Assembly (NCBI GenBank): GCA_045660825.1
Contig: JAZREN010000028.1
Span: 26,029-90,028 of the forward strand
Direction of reading: 5' to 3'
Source: HGM04593 sp045660825
Lineage (GTDB): Bacteria > Bacteroidota > Bacteroidia > Bacteroidales > Bacteroidaceae
DNA length: 64,000 bases
How positions within the stretch are numbered: the first letter of the stretch is position 1; each line of letters opens with the position of its first letter. A program made the position numbers and the translations under genes. The notes under the pieces are model-generated. The model was not told the origin of the DNA. It saw only the letters and a program-made list of their open reading frames with translations, and ran no database searches. Below, piece after piece: positions 1 to 8,211 of this stretch.

Positions 1-2
1 GT

Positions 3-422
3 GATACGTTGAAAGGCGGCACTCCAACAATAGTCAACGGGAGCGAAGGAACATATCAGTTAGCAATAACAATGTCGGACTACGGAGCCGTGACTTCCCT
101 GCCGGAATCACTGTTGAAAGGAAACTTTGTAGAGAGCAGCCTGTCGCAGAGCAGTGACACAAAGAAGTTCCTCTTTGCAAATAGCACTTTCAAGGCTTTC
201 GACGGTTCAAAGAACATTGCAGCAAACCAATGCTGGATGGAGTGCAGCGTTGCACAGGCAAGCGAGTTCACTGTTTGTTTCAGCGACCCTACCGGCATTG
301 AGAGCATCACCTCTACCCCACAAGGGAAAAGCGCCGGCATATACGACATTGCAGGCAAGAAGCTGGACACTCCCCAAAAGGGAATAAACATAATCGACAG
401 TAAAAAGGTGCTTGTAAAGTAA
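3..422 (+). CDS. C-terminal part of a secreted protein with a type IX-like sorting tail (5' end outside window)
   Basis: The frame is open to the left edge, reading D-T-L-K-G-G, so this is the last 139 residues of a longer gene; the TTG at 9 is not a credible start. The end matches the other secreted proteins here: an IYDIAGKKL motif, a short spacer, then a terminal KKVLVK. In Bacteroidota this pattern is the type A Por/T9SS C-terminal sorting domain, which directs export across the outer membrane. The visible part before the tail has no domain I recognise. A strong terminator follows. The sorting-tail call is good; the function is unknown. Confidence 0.75.
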   Translation, partial: DTLKGGTPTIVNGSEGTYQLAITMSDYGAVTSLPESLLKGNFVESSLSQSSDTKKFLFANSTFKAFDGSKNIAANQCWMECSVAQASEFTVCFSDPTGIESITSTPQGKSAGIYDIAGKKLDTPQKGINIIDSKKVLVK

Positions 423-440
423 AACAATATTCTATATGAT

Positions 441-481
441 ATTCCCCGAAAGTTTCAATGGACTCCCGGGGAATTCTTTTT
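441..481 (+). terminator. Rho-independent terminator
   Basis: An 8-bp perfect stem (441-448 with 467-474, ATTCCCCG/CGGGGAAT) is followed by a T-rich run to 481. It lies 19 bases after the stop at 422. It also argues against translation of the next gene from the ATG at 436, which would sit inside the hairpin region. Confidence 0.85.
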
Positions 482-600
482 GTATAAATAATTTAGCTCA
501 CGTTAATTTATGTCTCAAAACTATTGACAAAGGCTCTTTCATATGTTATATTAGCAGTATATATTTTCTTTTCTATCAGAATTATGGCAAATCAGCAACT

Positions 601-1818
601 ATGTTCCCTGTAATAGAGCATATACTTGCAACCAAAAAAGCTATGAATGATGTAAGTATAGAGTATTTCCGCGGGAGCAAGCCGGAAATCGAGAATGAGA
701 AAAAGAGAAAGAGTGCTTTAATGTCATACTTTCCCAAAACATTGGGAACTATCGACAGAACAAAGTATATACTTGTAGATGATGATAAACCCAAGCAAGA
801 GGGATTAGAAGAAGCCCAAAAACACAAAAGTCCACAAACTGTTAGGATAGAAAGTTTTGAGAACAACGGGAAAACATTTAATTTTGAGAGCAGGAAAGAG
901 AATGCTGAATATTTAAACCCAAATCATAAGAAGAAAGAAACAATTGTTCCAAAATCACCGTTTGGTTTTGAAAGCAACAATACTATAACAAACGACAACC
1001 CATTAAAACTCTCCCCATCACCCAAGGAGTTGAAAGGAGTGTATAAGAACAAACCGCAGCCAAATAGAACAATCGGTGACAGTTTGGGGATGGAGAGTAG
1101 GAAGATTGAAAGCTATGCAGATTCTTTGAAAACTGCAAACATAAATTACAATACAAATACTGTTTCAAATAATGCAACAGTATCCAAACCAGACAAACAA
1201 CCAGGATTGTATGGATGGAAGCCCCCAAAGGACTATACCGAAGACTTGAATAAACTTAAAAAACAGCTACCACCAATAGCAGCGAGCAAATTGAATAATT
1301 CAGGAACAGAAATTGTTGTGCTTAAGAACTTGCATAGTGTTGATGAGAATGGTGATGTTACGCCACGAATTGGAAGATACTATGCTGGTAAGAACAAAGT
1401 TTATTTAGACAGCGAGCATGTGAATGAATACACCTTGCTTTCAGAAGCGATTCACGCAGTACAGGACTATTTAGGAATGATTGGTTCTGGTAATTCTAAT
1501 TTGGAATTTCAAGAACATGTAATTAAGGATTTGTATTTCAAACAACAATATACAGAAACATACGATAATAATGAATATAAGGATTACCCAAACTACTCCA
1601 CATCTACAGAGGATGAATATGACAAATTTATTACAAGTTTATTTGATGAAAACAATGTACTGGACTTAAATAAATTTTTGTCTAACATAAATAAATTCAT
1701 AGTATATTTCCAAAATAATTATGAACAGAGCAATTCCTATCAAACACAAGCAGTGAAGAACTTCAACTATAACTGGATAAAATTACTACACATTTTTGGG
1801 ATTGAATACAAATATTGA
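601..1818 (+). CDS. Unknown protein with ExxHAxQ motif; possible polymorphic-toxin-like metalloprotein
   Basis: This is a 405-residue protein without a signal peptide. The frame is open from 436, but that start overlaps a terminator, so I choose the ATG at 601. Residues 1 to about 205 are low-complexity, rich in Asn, Lys, Ser and Pro. The C-terminal part looks folded and contains SEAIHAVQDYLG at about residues 281-292, followed by an acidic EFQEHVIKDL stretch. ExxHA with a downstream Glu resembles the putative zinc-binding helix of secreted effector domains found at the ends of Rhs or T6SS proteins; that is inference, and no family is assigned. The gene is more AT-rich than its neighbours and stands 6 bases before the next gene. 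A toxin or effector role is possible but unproven. Confidence 0.55.
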   Translation: MFPVIEHILATKKAMNDVSIEYFRGSKPEIENEKKRKSALMSYFPKTLGTIDRTKYILVDDDKPKQEGLEEAQKHKSPQTVRIESFENNGKTFNFESRKENAEYLNPNHKKKETIVPKSPFGFESNNTITNDNPLKLSPSPKELKGVYKNKPQPNRTIGDSLGMESRKIESYADSLKTANINYNTNTVSNNATVSKPDKQPGLYGWKPPKDYTEDLNKLKKQLPPIAASKLNNSGTEIVVLKNLHSVDENGDVTPRIGRYYAGKNKVYLDSEHVNEYTLLSEAIHAVQDYLGMIGSGNSNLEFQEHVIKDLYFKQQYTETYDNNEYKDYPNYSTSTEDEYDKFITSLFDENNVLDLNKFLSNINKFIVYFQNNYEQSNSYQTQAVKNFNYNWIKLLHIFGIEYKY

Positions 1819-1824
1819 TATGAT

Positions 1825-2835
1825 ATGAAACGATTTATCACAACACTTTTTGTGTTTTTTTTCGCACAGATTTCCTGTTATGCAGTGGAAGATTGCCAAC
1901 CTGATAGTATAGAATCGGGATTCCGGGTATTTGGCAATGACACATTGGTTACTATAAACTATGAGAATTTTATTTCGCGTGGTTTGGCACAGTACATAGA
2001 TGATAGCCCGGTTTATTACGGTCACATAGATTATGATGTAATACATTGTGAGGGAAATGATTATATACATCGTAATATGTCAAACTTCATTCAAGACATA
2101 ATTGAAGGATATGGGAAAGAACGGTGTAGAGAGATGTTTGAATTATTTTCTAAATCAGAAAAAGGCCTTAGAATATCCATCCGTGTTAGAATTAACCTTG
2201 AGGGTAAGATTACATGTGTTAAATTTTGGTATAGCTCCGAATTGAATCCTTTTATGACATACGAGGACATCAAACGCAACACAAAAATCATTACTAACAG
2301 GAAACCGGATCCATATTTGGCCAAGTACGGAATAGAGTTGTCGCCTTGGATAACATTTCCAATTCCTGTAACAGCGTTACAGAAACATTTGTACCAGGTT
2401 ACGGACCATAAATACAATGGAAAAACCATTCGTTTTGACTACCGTCAAAATTCAATGGTCTGCGGATATGTAAAAGAGCAATGCAATGATTCTATAGTCT
2501 TCAACAGCAATGAGAGTTCAAAGAACAAATATCTTAAAGACAAGGATGTGTTGGCCGCTATCGACTCTGTGCAGAGAATTGCCTTAGAGTTTTTGAACCG
2601 TGTGAATTTCGAAGATAATAAGAACGTTGTTATTTCTCTAAATTTAAATGAAGTAGGTGAGGTGGTAGGAACTAAATTGTTTTTTCCATTAGTCTATAAA
2701 AAAGATATTTGGGCCAAGCCTATCTTCATTATAACAAAAAAGATAAAGGAAAACATCAAGTTTACTCCTCCTGGTAAGTATGGTTGCAATGCCATAAGTA
2801 TTGATGTACCGGTAAACAAGCTACAAGACAATTGA
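1825..2835 (+). CDS. Unknown exported protein with an internal repeat
   Basis: A 336-residue protein begins with a clear signal peptide (MKRFITTLFVFFFAQISCYA). Two segments, at about residues 100-190 and 240-330, share the same plan: a beta strand of the form ISIRVRINLEGK or ISLNLNEVGE, then a second strand, then a conserved P-V-x-x-L-Q/K ending. This suggests a duplicated domain, with a pattern faintly like the TonB C-terminal domain. It starts 6 bases after the upstream gene stops and is equally AT-rich, so the two are probably co-transcribed. It could be a partner, inhibitor or unrelated periplasmic protein. The function is not recognised. Confidence 0.6.
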   Translation: MKRFITTLFVFFFAQISCYAVEDCQPDSIESGFRVFGNDTLVTINYENFISRGLAQYIDDSPVYYGHIDYDVIHCEGNDYIHRNMSNFIQDIIEGYGKERCREMFELFSKSEKGLRISIRVRINLEGKITCVKFWYSSELNPFMTYEDIKRNTKIITNRKPDPYLAKYGIELSPWITFPIPVTALQKHLYQVTDHKYNGKTIRFDYRQNSMVCGYVKEQCNDSIVFNSNESSKNKYLKDKDVLAAIDSVQRIALEFLNRVNFEDNKNVVISLNLNEVGEVVGTKLFFPLVYKKDIWAKPIFIITKKIKENIKFTPPGKYGCNAISIDVPVNKLQDN

Positions 2836-3170
2836 CGATTTATTAAAAACGAATAGGATAAACATACAATAAATTCAGCAGGCGCAATCGAAAGGTTGCG
2901 CCTGCAATGCGTTTTCATTCAGTCCTAACCGGAATTTAGTTATCCTAAATGACTGTTTCCAGAATAGAGCGTAACGCAGTCATCGCCGTTAGTCATCGCC
3001 GTTTAGAAGAGCACAAAAGTAAAGTGAGAAGCCTTTACCGATAGAATATTGAAGTTACTATAAAACGGGGAGGACAAGGCTTGCGATAAGTTGCAATACC
3101 GGAGTTTACAGGTAGTAAATGAGGATTTGCAACTTATAGTATAACGCAGTCATCACCGTTTTAGAGAACT
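2836..3170. other. Intergenic region with hairpin, short direct repeats and an inverted repeat
   Basis: No gene is visible. A 10-bp stem (2878-2887 with 2896-2905) probably ends transcription of the upstream pair. After it come imperfect copies of ACGCAGTCATCGCCGTT at 2974-2990, a partial copy at 2991-3005, and a third at about 3143-3162. An 11-bp perfect inverted repeat (3086-3096 ATAAGTTGCAA with 3127-3137) lies next to the last copy. There are too few units and too little regularity for a CRISPR array. Confidence 0.6.
2878..2918 (+). terminator. Probable terminator after the unknown gene pair
   Basis: A GC-rich 10-bp perfect stem (GCAGGCGCAA/TTGCGCCTGC) has an 8-base loop and is followed by a modest T-containing tail. 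It lies 43 bases after the stop at 2835. The weak T-run lowers confidence. Confidence 0.55.
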
Positions 3171-5282
3171 TCAAAGAGATTTCATAGAGAGAGAAATCCT
3201 TCTCCTCTTCAAGTCCACCTCGACAACCCTTACCATAACCTGCTGGCCAAGTTTTACCACATCGCCGGGTGATGAGACAAACTTATCGGCAAGTTGCGAG
3301 ATGTGTACAAGACCGTCCTGATGGACACCGATATTTACAAACGCGCCGAACGCTGTGATGTTTGAAACAAGACCTGGCAGCACCATGCCTTCGCGCAAAT
3401 CTTCAATCTCGTGCACATTGGGGTCGAAGGAGAATGCTTTCGCTTGTTCGCGCGGATCGAGACCGCGCTTGTTGAGTGCATCCATAATGTCGGTAAGGGT
3501 GGGAAGACCAACCTTGTCAGTTACATAGCGAGAGAGTTCCACTTTTTTGCGCAGCTCGCCATCGGCAATGAACTGCTCGAGTGACACACCACAATCCTTT
3601 GCCATTTTAATGACAATGTTGTATGATTCGGGGTGAACGGCAGTACTGTCGAGCGGATTGTCACCGCCAACCACGCGCAAGAAGCCCGCGGCCTGCTCAA
3701 ATGCCTTGTTGCCAAGGCGGGGAACATTGAGCAGTTCCTTACGGGTGCGGAAATCACCATTGGCGGCACGGTATTTTACAATATTCTCGGCAAGTACAGG
3801 ACCAAGGCCCGAAATGTGGGTCAAAATCTGCTTTGTCGCAGTGTTCACATTCACTCCCACCTTGTTCACGCAGCTCTCCACAACCACATCGAGGCGCTGC
3901 TTGAGCTTACCTTGGTCGACACTATGCTGGTACTGTCCCACTCCAATGGAACGTGGTTCAATCTTCACAAGCTCCGAAAGCGGGTCAATGAGTCGGCGAC
4001 CGATGGACACAGCTCCGCGCACAGTGACATCCTCGTCGGGGAATTCCTCACGTGCCACAGATGAAGCCGAATAGACTGACGCACCATCTTCATTGACTGA
4101 GAACACATCGGCAGCAAGCCCCAGTGAGCGCACAAAATCCTCGGTCTCACGACCGGCTGTGCCGTTGCCAATGGCAAAGGCTTCAATGGCATGATCCTTG
4201 ACAAGCGAGGTAATTATGCGCGAGGCACCATCGCGGTCGTTCTGCGGTGGATGAGGATATATCACGGTGTGGCGCACAAGATTGCCCTGTGAATCGAGCA
4301 CAACAACCTTGCAACCGGTGCGGAAACCGGGATCAATGGCAAGCACGCGTTTCTGGCCGAGCGGTGATGACATGAGCAGCTGGCGCAGGTTCTCGGCAAA
4401 GACAGCAATGGCCTCGTCATCGGCACGTTGCTTGGCATTGCCACGTGTCTCGTTTTCTATTGATGGTGCAAGCAGGCGCTTGTAACCGTCGGCAACAGCA
4501 GCCTCCATATATTCGCGCGAAGGAGAGAAACGTTTCACAAACTGCCTGCAGAGCTGGCCGGTTACCTCCTCGCCGTCAATAGCTATCGACATTCGCAGGA
4601 ATCCCTCGTCCTCACCACGCATTATTGCAAGCAGGCGGTGTGATGATATTCGTGCGATTTTCTCCTGCCACTCATAATAATCGGAATATTTTATACCATC
4701 ACCCTCTTTGCCTTTTACCACTTTGGAAGAGAGTATACCGTCGCGTGCAAAGAGGCGGCGCACAGTGTTACGTGCCTTTTCGTCCTCGGAGACACGCTCG
4801 GCAATTATGTCACAGGCTCCGGCAATGGCATCGTCGGCTGTTGGCACGTCGGCACAGATGAAGGCACGCGCCTTACCTTTGACATCATTGTTCTGCTGAA
4901 GCCAAATCAGATCGGCAAGCGGTTCAAGCCCGCGTTCCTTGGCTATTGTAGCACGCGTGCGACGCTTGGGGCGATAAGGGAGGTATATATCCTCGAGTTC
5001 CACAGCATCGAAGCAGTTGTCGATGCGCTGTTTGAGTTCGGGGGTGAGTTTTCCCTGCTCCTCAATGGTGGCTACTATGGTCTGCTTGCGTTCAACAATA
5101 GCCTTGAGCTTTTCGTACATTTCCTTTATATTGCCAATGGCAACCTCGTCCATTGAGCCTGTAGCCTCCTTGCGATAGCGCGCAATGAAGGGAATTGTAG
5201 CACCGCCATCGAGCAATTCAAGTACATTCTTTACCTTTTGTGTAGCAAATCCAAGTTGCTTTGATATGATATTCGTGAGCAT
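3171..5282 (-). CDS. tex: Tex-family RNA-binding transcription accessory protein
   Basis: This is a 703-residue Tex protein, a cytoplasmic nucleic-acid-binding factor associated with transcription. Visible domains in order are: an N-terminal helical Tex region starting MLTNIISKQLG; a YqgF/RNase H-like domain (VLAIDPGFRTGCKVVVLD, about residue 325); helix-hairpin-helix segments (HISGLGPVLAENIVKYR); and a C-terminal S1 domain (GLVSNITAFGAFVNIGVH) ending about 5 residues from the stop. The frame continues upstream to 5420, but the ATG at 5280-5282 matches the family N-terminus. It is transcribed alone, divergently from tkt. Length and domain order are normal. Confidence 0.95.
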   Translation of the reverse strand: MLTNIISKQLGFATQKVKNVLELLDGGATIPFIARYRKEATGSMDEVAIGNIKEMYEKLKAIVERKQTIVATIEEQGKLTPELKQRIDNCFDAVELEDIYLPYRPKRRTRATIAKERGLEPLADLIWLQQNNDVKGKARAFICADVPTADDAIAGACDIIAERVSEDEKARNTVRRLFARDGILSSKVVKGKEGDGIKYSDYYEWQEKIARISSHRLLAIMRGEDEGFLRMSIAIDGEEVTGQLCRQFVKRFSPSREYMEAAVADGYKRLLAPSIENETRGNAKQRADDEAIAVFAENLRQLLMSSPLGQKRVLAIDPGFRTGCKVVVLDSQGNLVRHTVIYPHPPQNDRDGASRIITSLVKDHAIEAFAIGNGTAGRETEDFVRSLGLAADVFSVNEDGASVYSASSVAREEFPDEDVTVRGAVSIGRRLIDPLSELVKIEPRSIGVGQYQHSVDQGKLKQRLDVVVESCVNKVGVNVNTATKQILTHISGLGPVLAENIVKYRAANGDFRTRKELLNVPRLGNKAFEQAAGFLRVVGGDNPLDSTAVHPESYNIVIKMAKDCGVSLEQFIADGELRKKVELSRYVTDKVGLPTLTDIMDALNKRGLDPREQAKAFSFDPNVHEIEDLREGMVLPGLVSNITAFGAFVNIGVHQDGLVHISQLADKFVSSPGDVVKLGQQVMVRVVEVDLKRRRISLSMKSL

Positions 5283-5427
5283 AGTACATATTATTTTGTA
5301 GCGAAGATAATACAATGCGGACTGAAAATCATTAAAAAAACCTTTATAAATATTAACTTCATAAAATAATTTGTAATGAACAGGAAAAACATCATTGAAA
5401 TATGTTCCACATTCAAACAAAAAACAC

Positions 5428-5435
5428 TATTTTTG
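5428..5435 (+). promoter_or_regulatory. Bacteroidota -7 box for tkt-rpiB
   Basis: TATTTTTG matches TAnnTTTG exactly and lies 82 bases upstream of the tkt ATG, in the gap divergent to tex. I see no clear -33 TTTG at the expected spacing. Confidence 0.5.
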
Positions 5436-5517
5436 TAACAAATTACGGTAAGGTGTATTCTTGTGGCCGTAACGACAATAAAAAGCAAACAGAAACCTAC
5501 TAACGATAATAAAAGAT

Positions 5518-7530
5518 ATGAATAGCAAGCAATTGATGAACAAGGCTGCCGACAATATTCGTATATTGACAGCTGCAATGGTAGAGAAAGCAAAATCGGG
5601 TCACCCGGGCGGTGCCATGGGCGGTGCCGATTTTATCAACGTACTCTACTCTGAGTTTTTGGTACACGACCCCGAGAATCCATTGTGGGAGGGACGCGAC
5701 CGTTTCTTCCTGGACCCAGGTCACATGTCTCCAATGCTCTATTCAGTGCTTGCACTCTCTGACAAATATACAATGGACGAGCTCAAGCAGCTCCGTCAGT
5801 GGGGAAGCCCAACACCGGGTCACCCTGAAGTAAACTTCGCACGCGGTATCGAGAACACATCAGGTCCTCTTGGCCAGGGACACACCTACGCCGTGGGTGC
5901 TGCCATTGCAGCCAAGTTCCTTGAGGCACGCTTGGGTAGCGAGGTTATGGGTCACACCATCTACGCGTTCATCTCGGACGGCGGTGTACAGGAGGAAATC
6001 TCGCAGGGCGCAGGCCGTTTGGCAGGTTACCTGAAGCTTAATAACCTCATCATGTTCTACGACGCAAACCAGATTCAGCTCTCTACACGCTGCGACGAGG
6101 TGATGTTCGAGGACACAGCAAAGAAGTACGAGGCATGGGGTTGGAAGGTCATCACCATCGACGGTAACGACTGCGACGCAATACGCGCAGCATTGACCGA
6201 GGCTAAGGCTGAACAGGAGCGTCCTACACTCATCATCGGTAATACCGTAATGGGCAAGGGTGCACGCCGTGCCGATGGCAGCAGCTATGAGTTCGACTGC
6301 GGCACACACGGTGCACCACTCGGTGGCGACGCATACATCAACACAATCAAGAACCTTGGCGGTGACGTGGAGAACCCATTTACATTCTTCCCCGAGGTTA
6401 AGGAGATGTATGACAACCGCCTCAACGAGCTCCGCCAGATTGTTGCAGAGCGCAAGGCTGCCAAGGCATCATGGGCAGCAGCAAACCCAGAGAAGGCACA
6501 GAAGCTCGAAGACTGGTTCAGCGGCAAGCAGCCACAGATTGACTGGGCAGCCATTGAGCAGAAGGCCGATGGCCCAACACGTAATGCATCGGCTACAGTG
6601 CTTGGCATCCTTGCCGAGAACTATGGCAACATGATATGTTCATCGGCCGACTTGAGCAACAGCGACAAGACCGATGGTTTCCTAAAGAAGACACACGCCT
6701 TCACTCCAGGCGACTTCAGCGGCGCGTTCCTGCACGCCGGTGTATCGGAGTTGACAATGGCATGTGTATGTATCGGTATGGCATTGCACGGTGGTGTAAT
6801 CGCAGCATGCGGTACATTCTTCGTTTTCAGCGACTATATGAAGCCAGCAATCCGCATGGCAGCCCTCATGGAGCTCCCAGTGAAGTTCGTATGGTCACAC
6901 GACGCTTTCCGCGTTGGTGAGGACGGCCCAACACACGAGCCTGTTGAGCAGGAGGCACAGGTTCGCCTCATGGAGAAGGTGAAGAACCACAGCGGCAAAA
7001 ACTCAATGCTTGTTCTGCGCCCTGCCGATGTAAACGAGGCAACACAGGCATGGAAGCTTGCAATGGAGAACGACACTACCCCAACAGGTTTGATTTTCTC
7101 ACGCCAGAACATCAACAACCTCCCAGAGGGTACACCATATGAGGAGGCATCAAAGGGTGCTTATGTAATCGCAGGCAGCGACGAGGATTACGATGTTATC
7201 CTCCTTGCATCAGGTTCTGAGGTTTCAACACTCGTTGACGGTGCAAAGCTTTTGAAGGCCGACGGCATCAAGACACGTATTGTCTCTGTTCCATCAGAGG
7301 GCCTTTTCCGCACACAGCCCAAGGAGTATCAGGAGAGCATCCTCCCTGCAGGTGCAAAGATATTCGGCCTCACAGCCGGTCTTCCTGTAAACCTCGAAGG
7401 TCTTGTAGGTGCAAACGGCAAGGTATGGGGCTTGCAGTCATTCGGTTTCTCGGCACCATACAAGGTACTTGACGAGAAGCTCGGCTTCACAGCAGAAAAT
7501 GTGTACAACCAGGTAAAATCAATGTTATAA
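5518..7530 (+). CDS. tkt: Transketolase
   Basis: A 670-residue thiamine-diphosphate enzyme of the non-oxidative pentose phosphate pathway that transfers two-carbon ketol units between sugar phosphates. The N-terminal ThDP-binding domain has KSGHPGGAMGGAD and GPLGQG. Its diphosphate motif reads SDGGVQEEISQG, ending at FYDANQ; this differs from the GDGxxxEG of E. coli but resembles the form I recall from Bacteroidota. The central pyrimidine-binding domain carries the catalytic Glu in HAGVSELTMA, and the C-terminal domain follows. The length is typical. It overlaps rpiB by one base (TAATG), so the two are translationally coupled and act in the same pathway. Confidence 0.97.
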   Translation: MNSKQLMNKAADNIRILTAAMVEKAKSGHPGGAMGGADFINVLYSEFLVHDPENPLWEGRDRFFLDPGHMSPMLYSVLALSDKYTMDELKQLRQWGSPTPGHPEVNFARGIENTSGPLGQGHTYAVGAAIAAKFLEARLGSEVMGHTIYAFISDGGVQEEISQGAGRLAGYLKLNNLIMFYDANQIQLSTRCDEVMFEDTAKKYEAWGWKVITIDGNDCDAIRAALTEAKAEQERPTLIIGNTVMGKGARRADGSSYEFDCGTHGAPLGGDAYINTIKNLGGDVENPFTFFPEVKEMYDNRLNELRQIVAERKAAKASWAAANPEKAQKLEDWFSGKQPQIDWAAIEQKADGPTRNASATVLGILAENYGNMICSSADLSNSDKTDGFLKKTHAFTPGDFSGAFLHAGVSELTMACVCIGMALHGGVIAACGTFFVFSDYMKPAIRMAALMELPVKFVWSHDAFRVGEDGPTHEPVEQEAQVRLMEKVKNHSGKNSMLVLRPADVNEATQAWKLAMENDTTPTGLIFSRQNINNLPEGTPYEEASKGAYVIAGSDEDYDVILLASGSEVSTLVDGAKLLKADGIKTRIVSVPSEGLFRTQPKEYQESILPAGAKIFGLTAGLPVNLEGLVGANGKVWGLQSFGFSAPYKVLDEKLGFTAENVYNQVKSML

Positions 7531-7964
7531 TGAAAAAGATAGGTTTGGCATGCGACCACGCGGGTTATCCGCTCAAGGAGCAGGTAAAGGAGTGGCTCAC
7601 AGCAATGGGATATGAGTTCGTAGACTTTGGCACACACAGCACAGAAAGTTGCAACTACCCCGAGTTCGCCCACGCACTTGCAAATGCAATTGAGAATGGC
7701 GAGTTTGAGAAAGGTATCGCTATTTGCGGTACAGGAAATGGTATCAACATGACATTGAACCACCATGCAGCAATACGCAGCGCACTCTGCTGGATGCCAG
7801 AGATTGCTGCACTTGCCCGCCAGCACAACGATGCAAACGTAATGGTTATGCCAGGACGCTTCATTGCTACAGACAGCGCGAAGGAGTGTGTAGAGACATT
7901 CTTGAACACCCCATTCGAAGGCGGCCGTCACCAGGCACGCATCGATGCAATCCCTGTAAAATAA
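7530..7964 (+). CDS. rpiB: Ribose-5-phosphate isomerase B
   Basis: A 144-residue RpiB/LacA/LacB-family isomerase that interconverts ribose 5-phosphate and ribulose 5-phosphate. The N-terminus ACDHAGYPLKE holds the phosphate-binding Asp-His, and GIAICGTGNG contains the active-site Cys followed by the anion-hole loop. RSALCWMPEIAALARQHNDANVM is the family's conserved segment, given here as a position marker only. Its ATG overlaps the tkt stop by one base, linking its production to transketolase. A clear terminator follows at 7986. Confidence 0.96.
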   Translation: MKKIGLACDHAGYPLKEQVKEWLTAMGYEFVDFGTHSTESCNYPEFAHALANAIENGEFEKGIAICGTGNGINMTLNHHAAIRSALCWMPEIAALARQHNDANVMVMPGRFIATDSAKECVETFLNTPFEGGRHQARIDAIPVK

Positions 7965-7985
7965 AACAGAAATACCTTATAATAT

Positions 7986-8024
7986 ATATGGTGCACTCAG
8001 TTTAAGAGTGCACCATATTTTTAT
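7986..8024 (+). terminator. Rho-independent terminator after rpiB
   Basis: A 13-bp perfect stem (7986-7998 with 8006-8018) with a 7-base loop runs directly into TTTTTA. It ends the tkt-rpiB transcript. Confidence 0.9.
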
Positions 8025-8120
8025 ACCACAACTTATCATTTGTTCAATAAACGCTAAATGCAGGGTTATTTTTAAACACCAATTTTTCATTTTATACATT
8101 TTCATAGTTAAATAAAGACT

Positions 8121-8157
8121 TTTGTTGTCTTGCAATTGCACAAACAGCATACATTTG
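8121..8157 (+). promoter_or_regulatory. Likely promoter for the FadL-like gene
   Basis: TACATTTG at 8150-8157 fits TAnnTTTG, with TTG triplets at 8125-8127 and 8130-8132 as candidate -33 elements. It lies 55 bases before the ATG at 8212, after the rpiB terminator. Confidence 0.55.
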
Positions 8158-8211
8158 TGCAACAATTCTCAAAAACAAAGATTGAGACAGTAAAAACTAA
8201 TTATTATTACT

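Noticed and set aside
436..600. N-terminal extension of the gene at 601
   Set aside because: The ATG at 436 overlaps a Rho-independent terminator and the extra residues look like non-coding sequence; the ATG at 601 is preferred.
2966..3165. Possible CRISPR array
   Set aside because: Only two or three imperfect short units with irregular spacing and no cas genes nearby.
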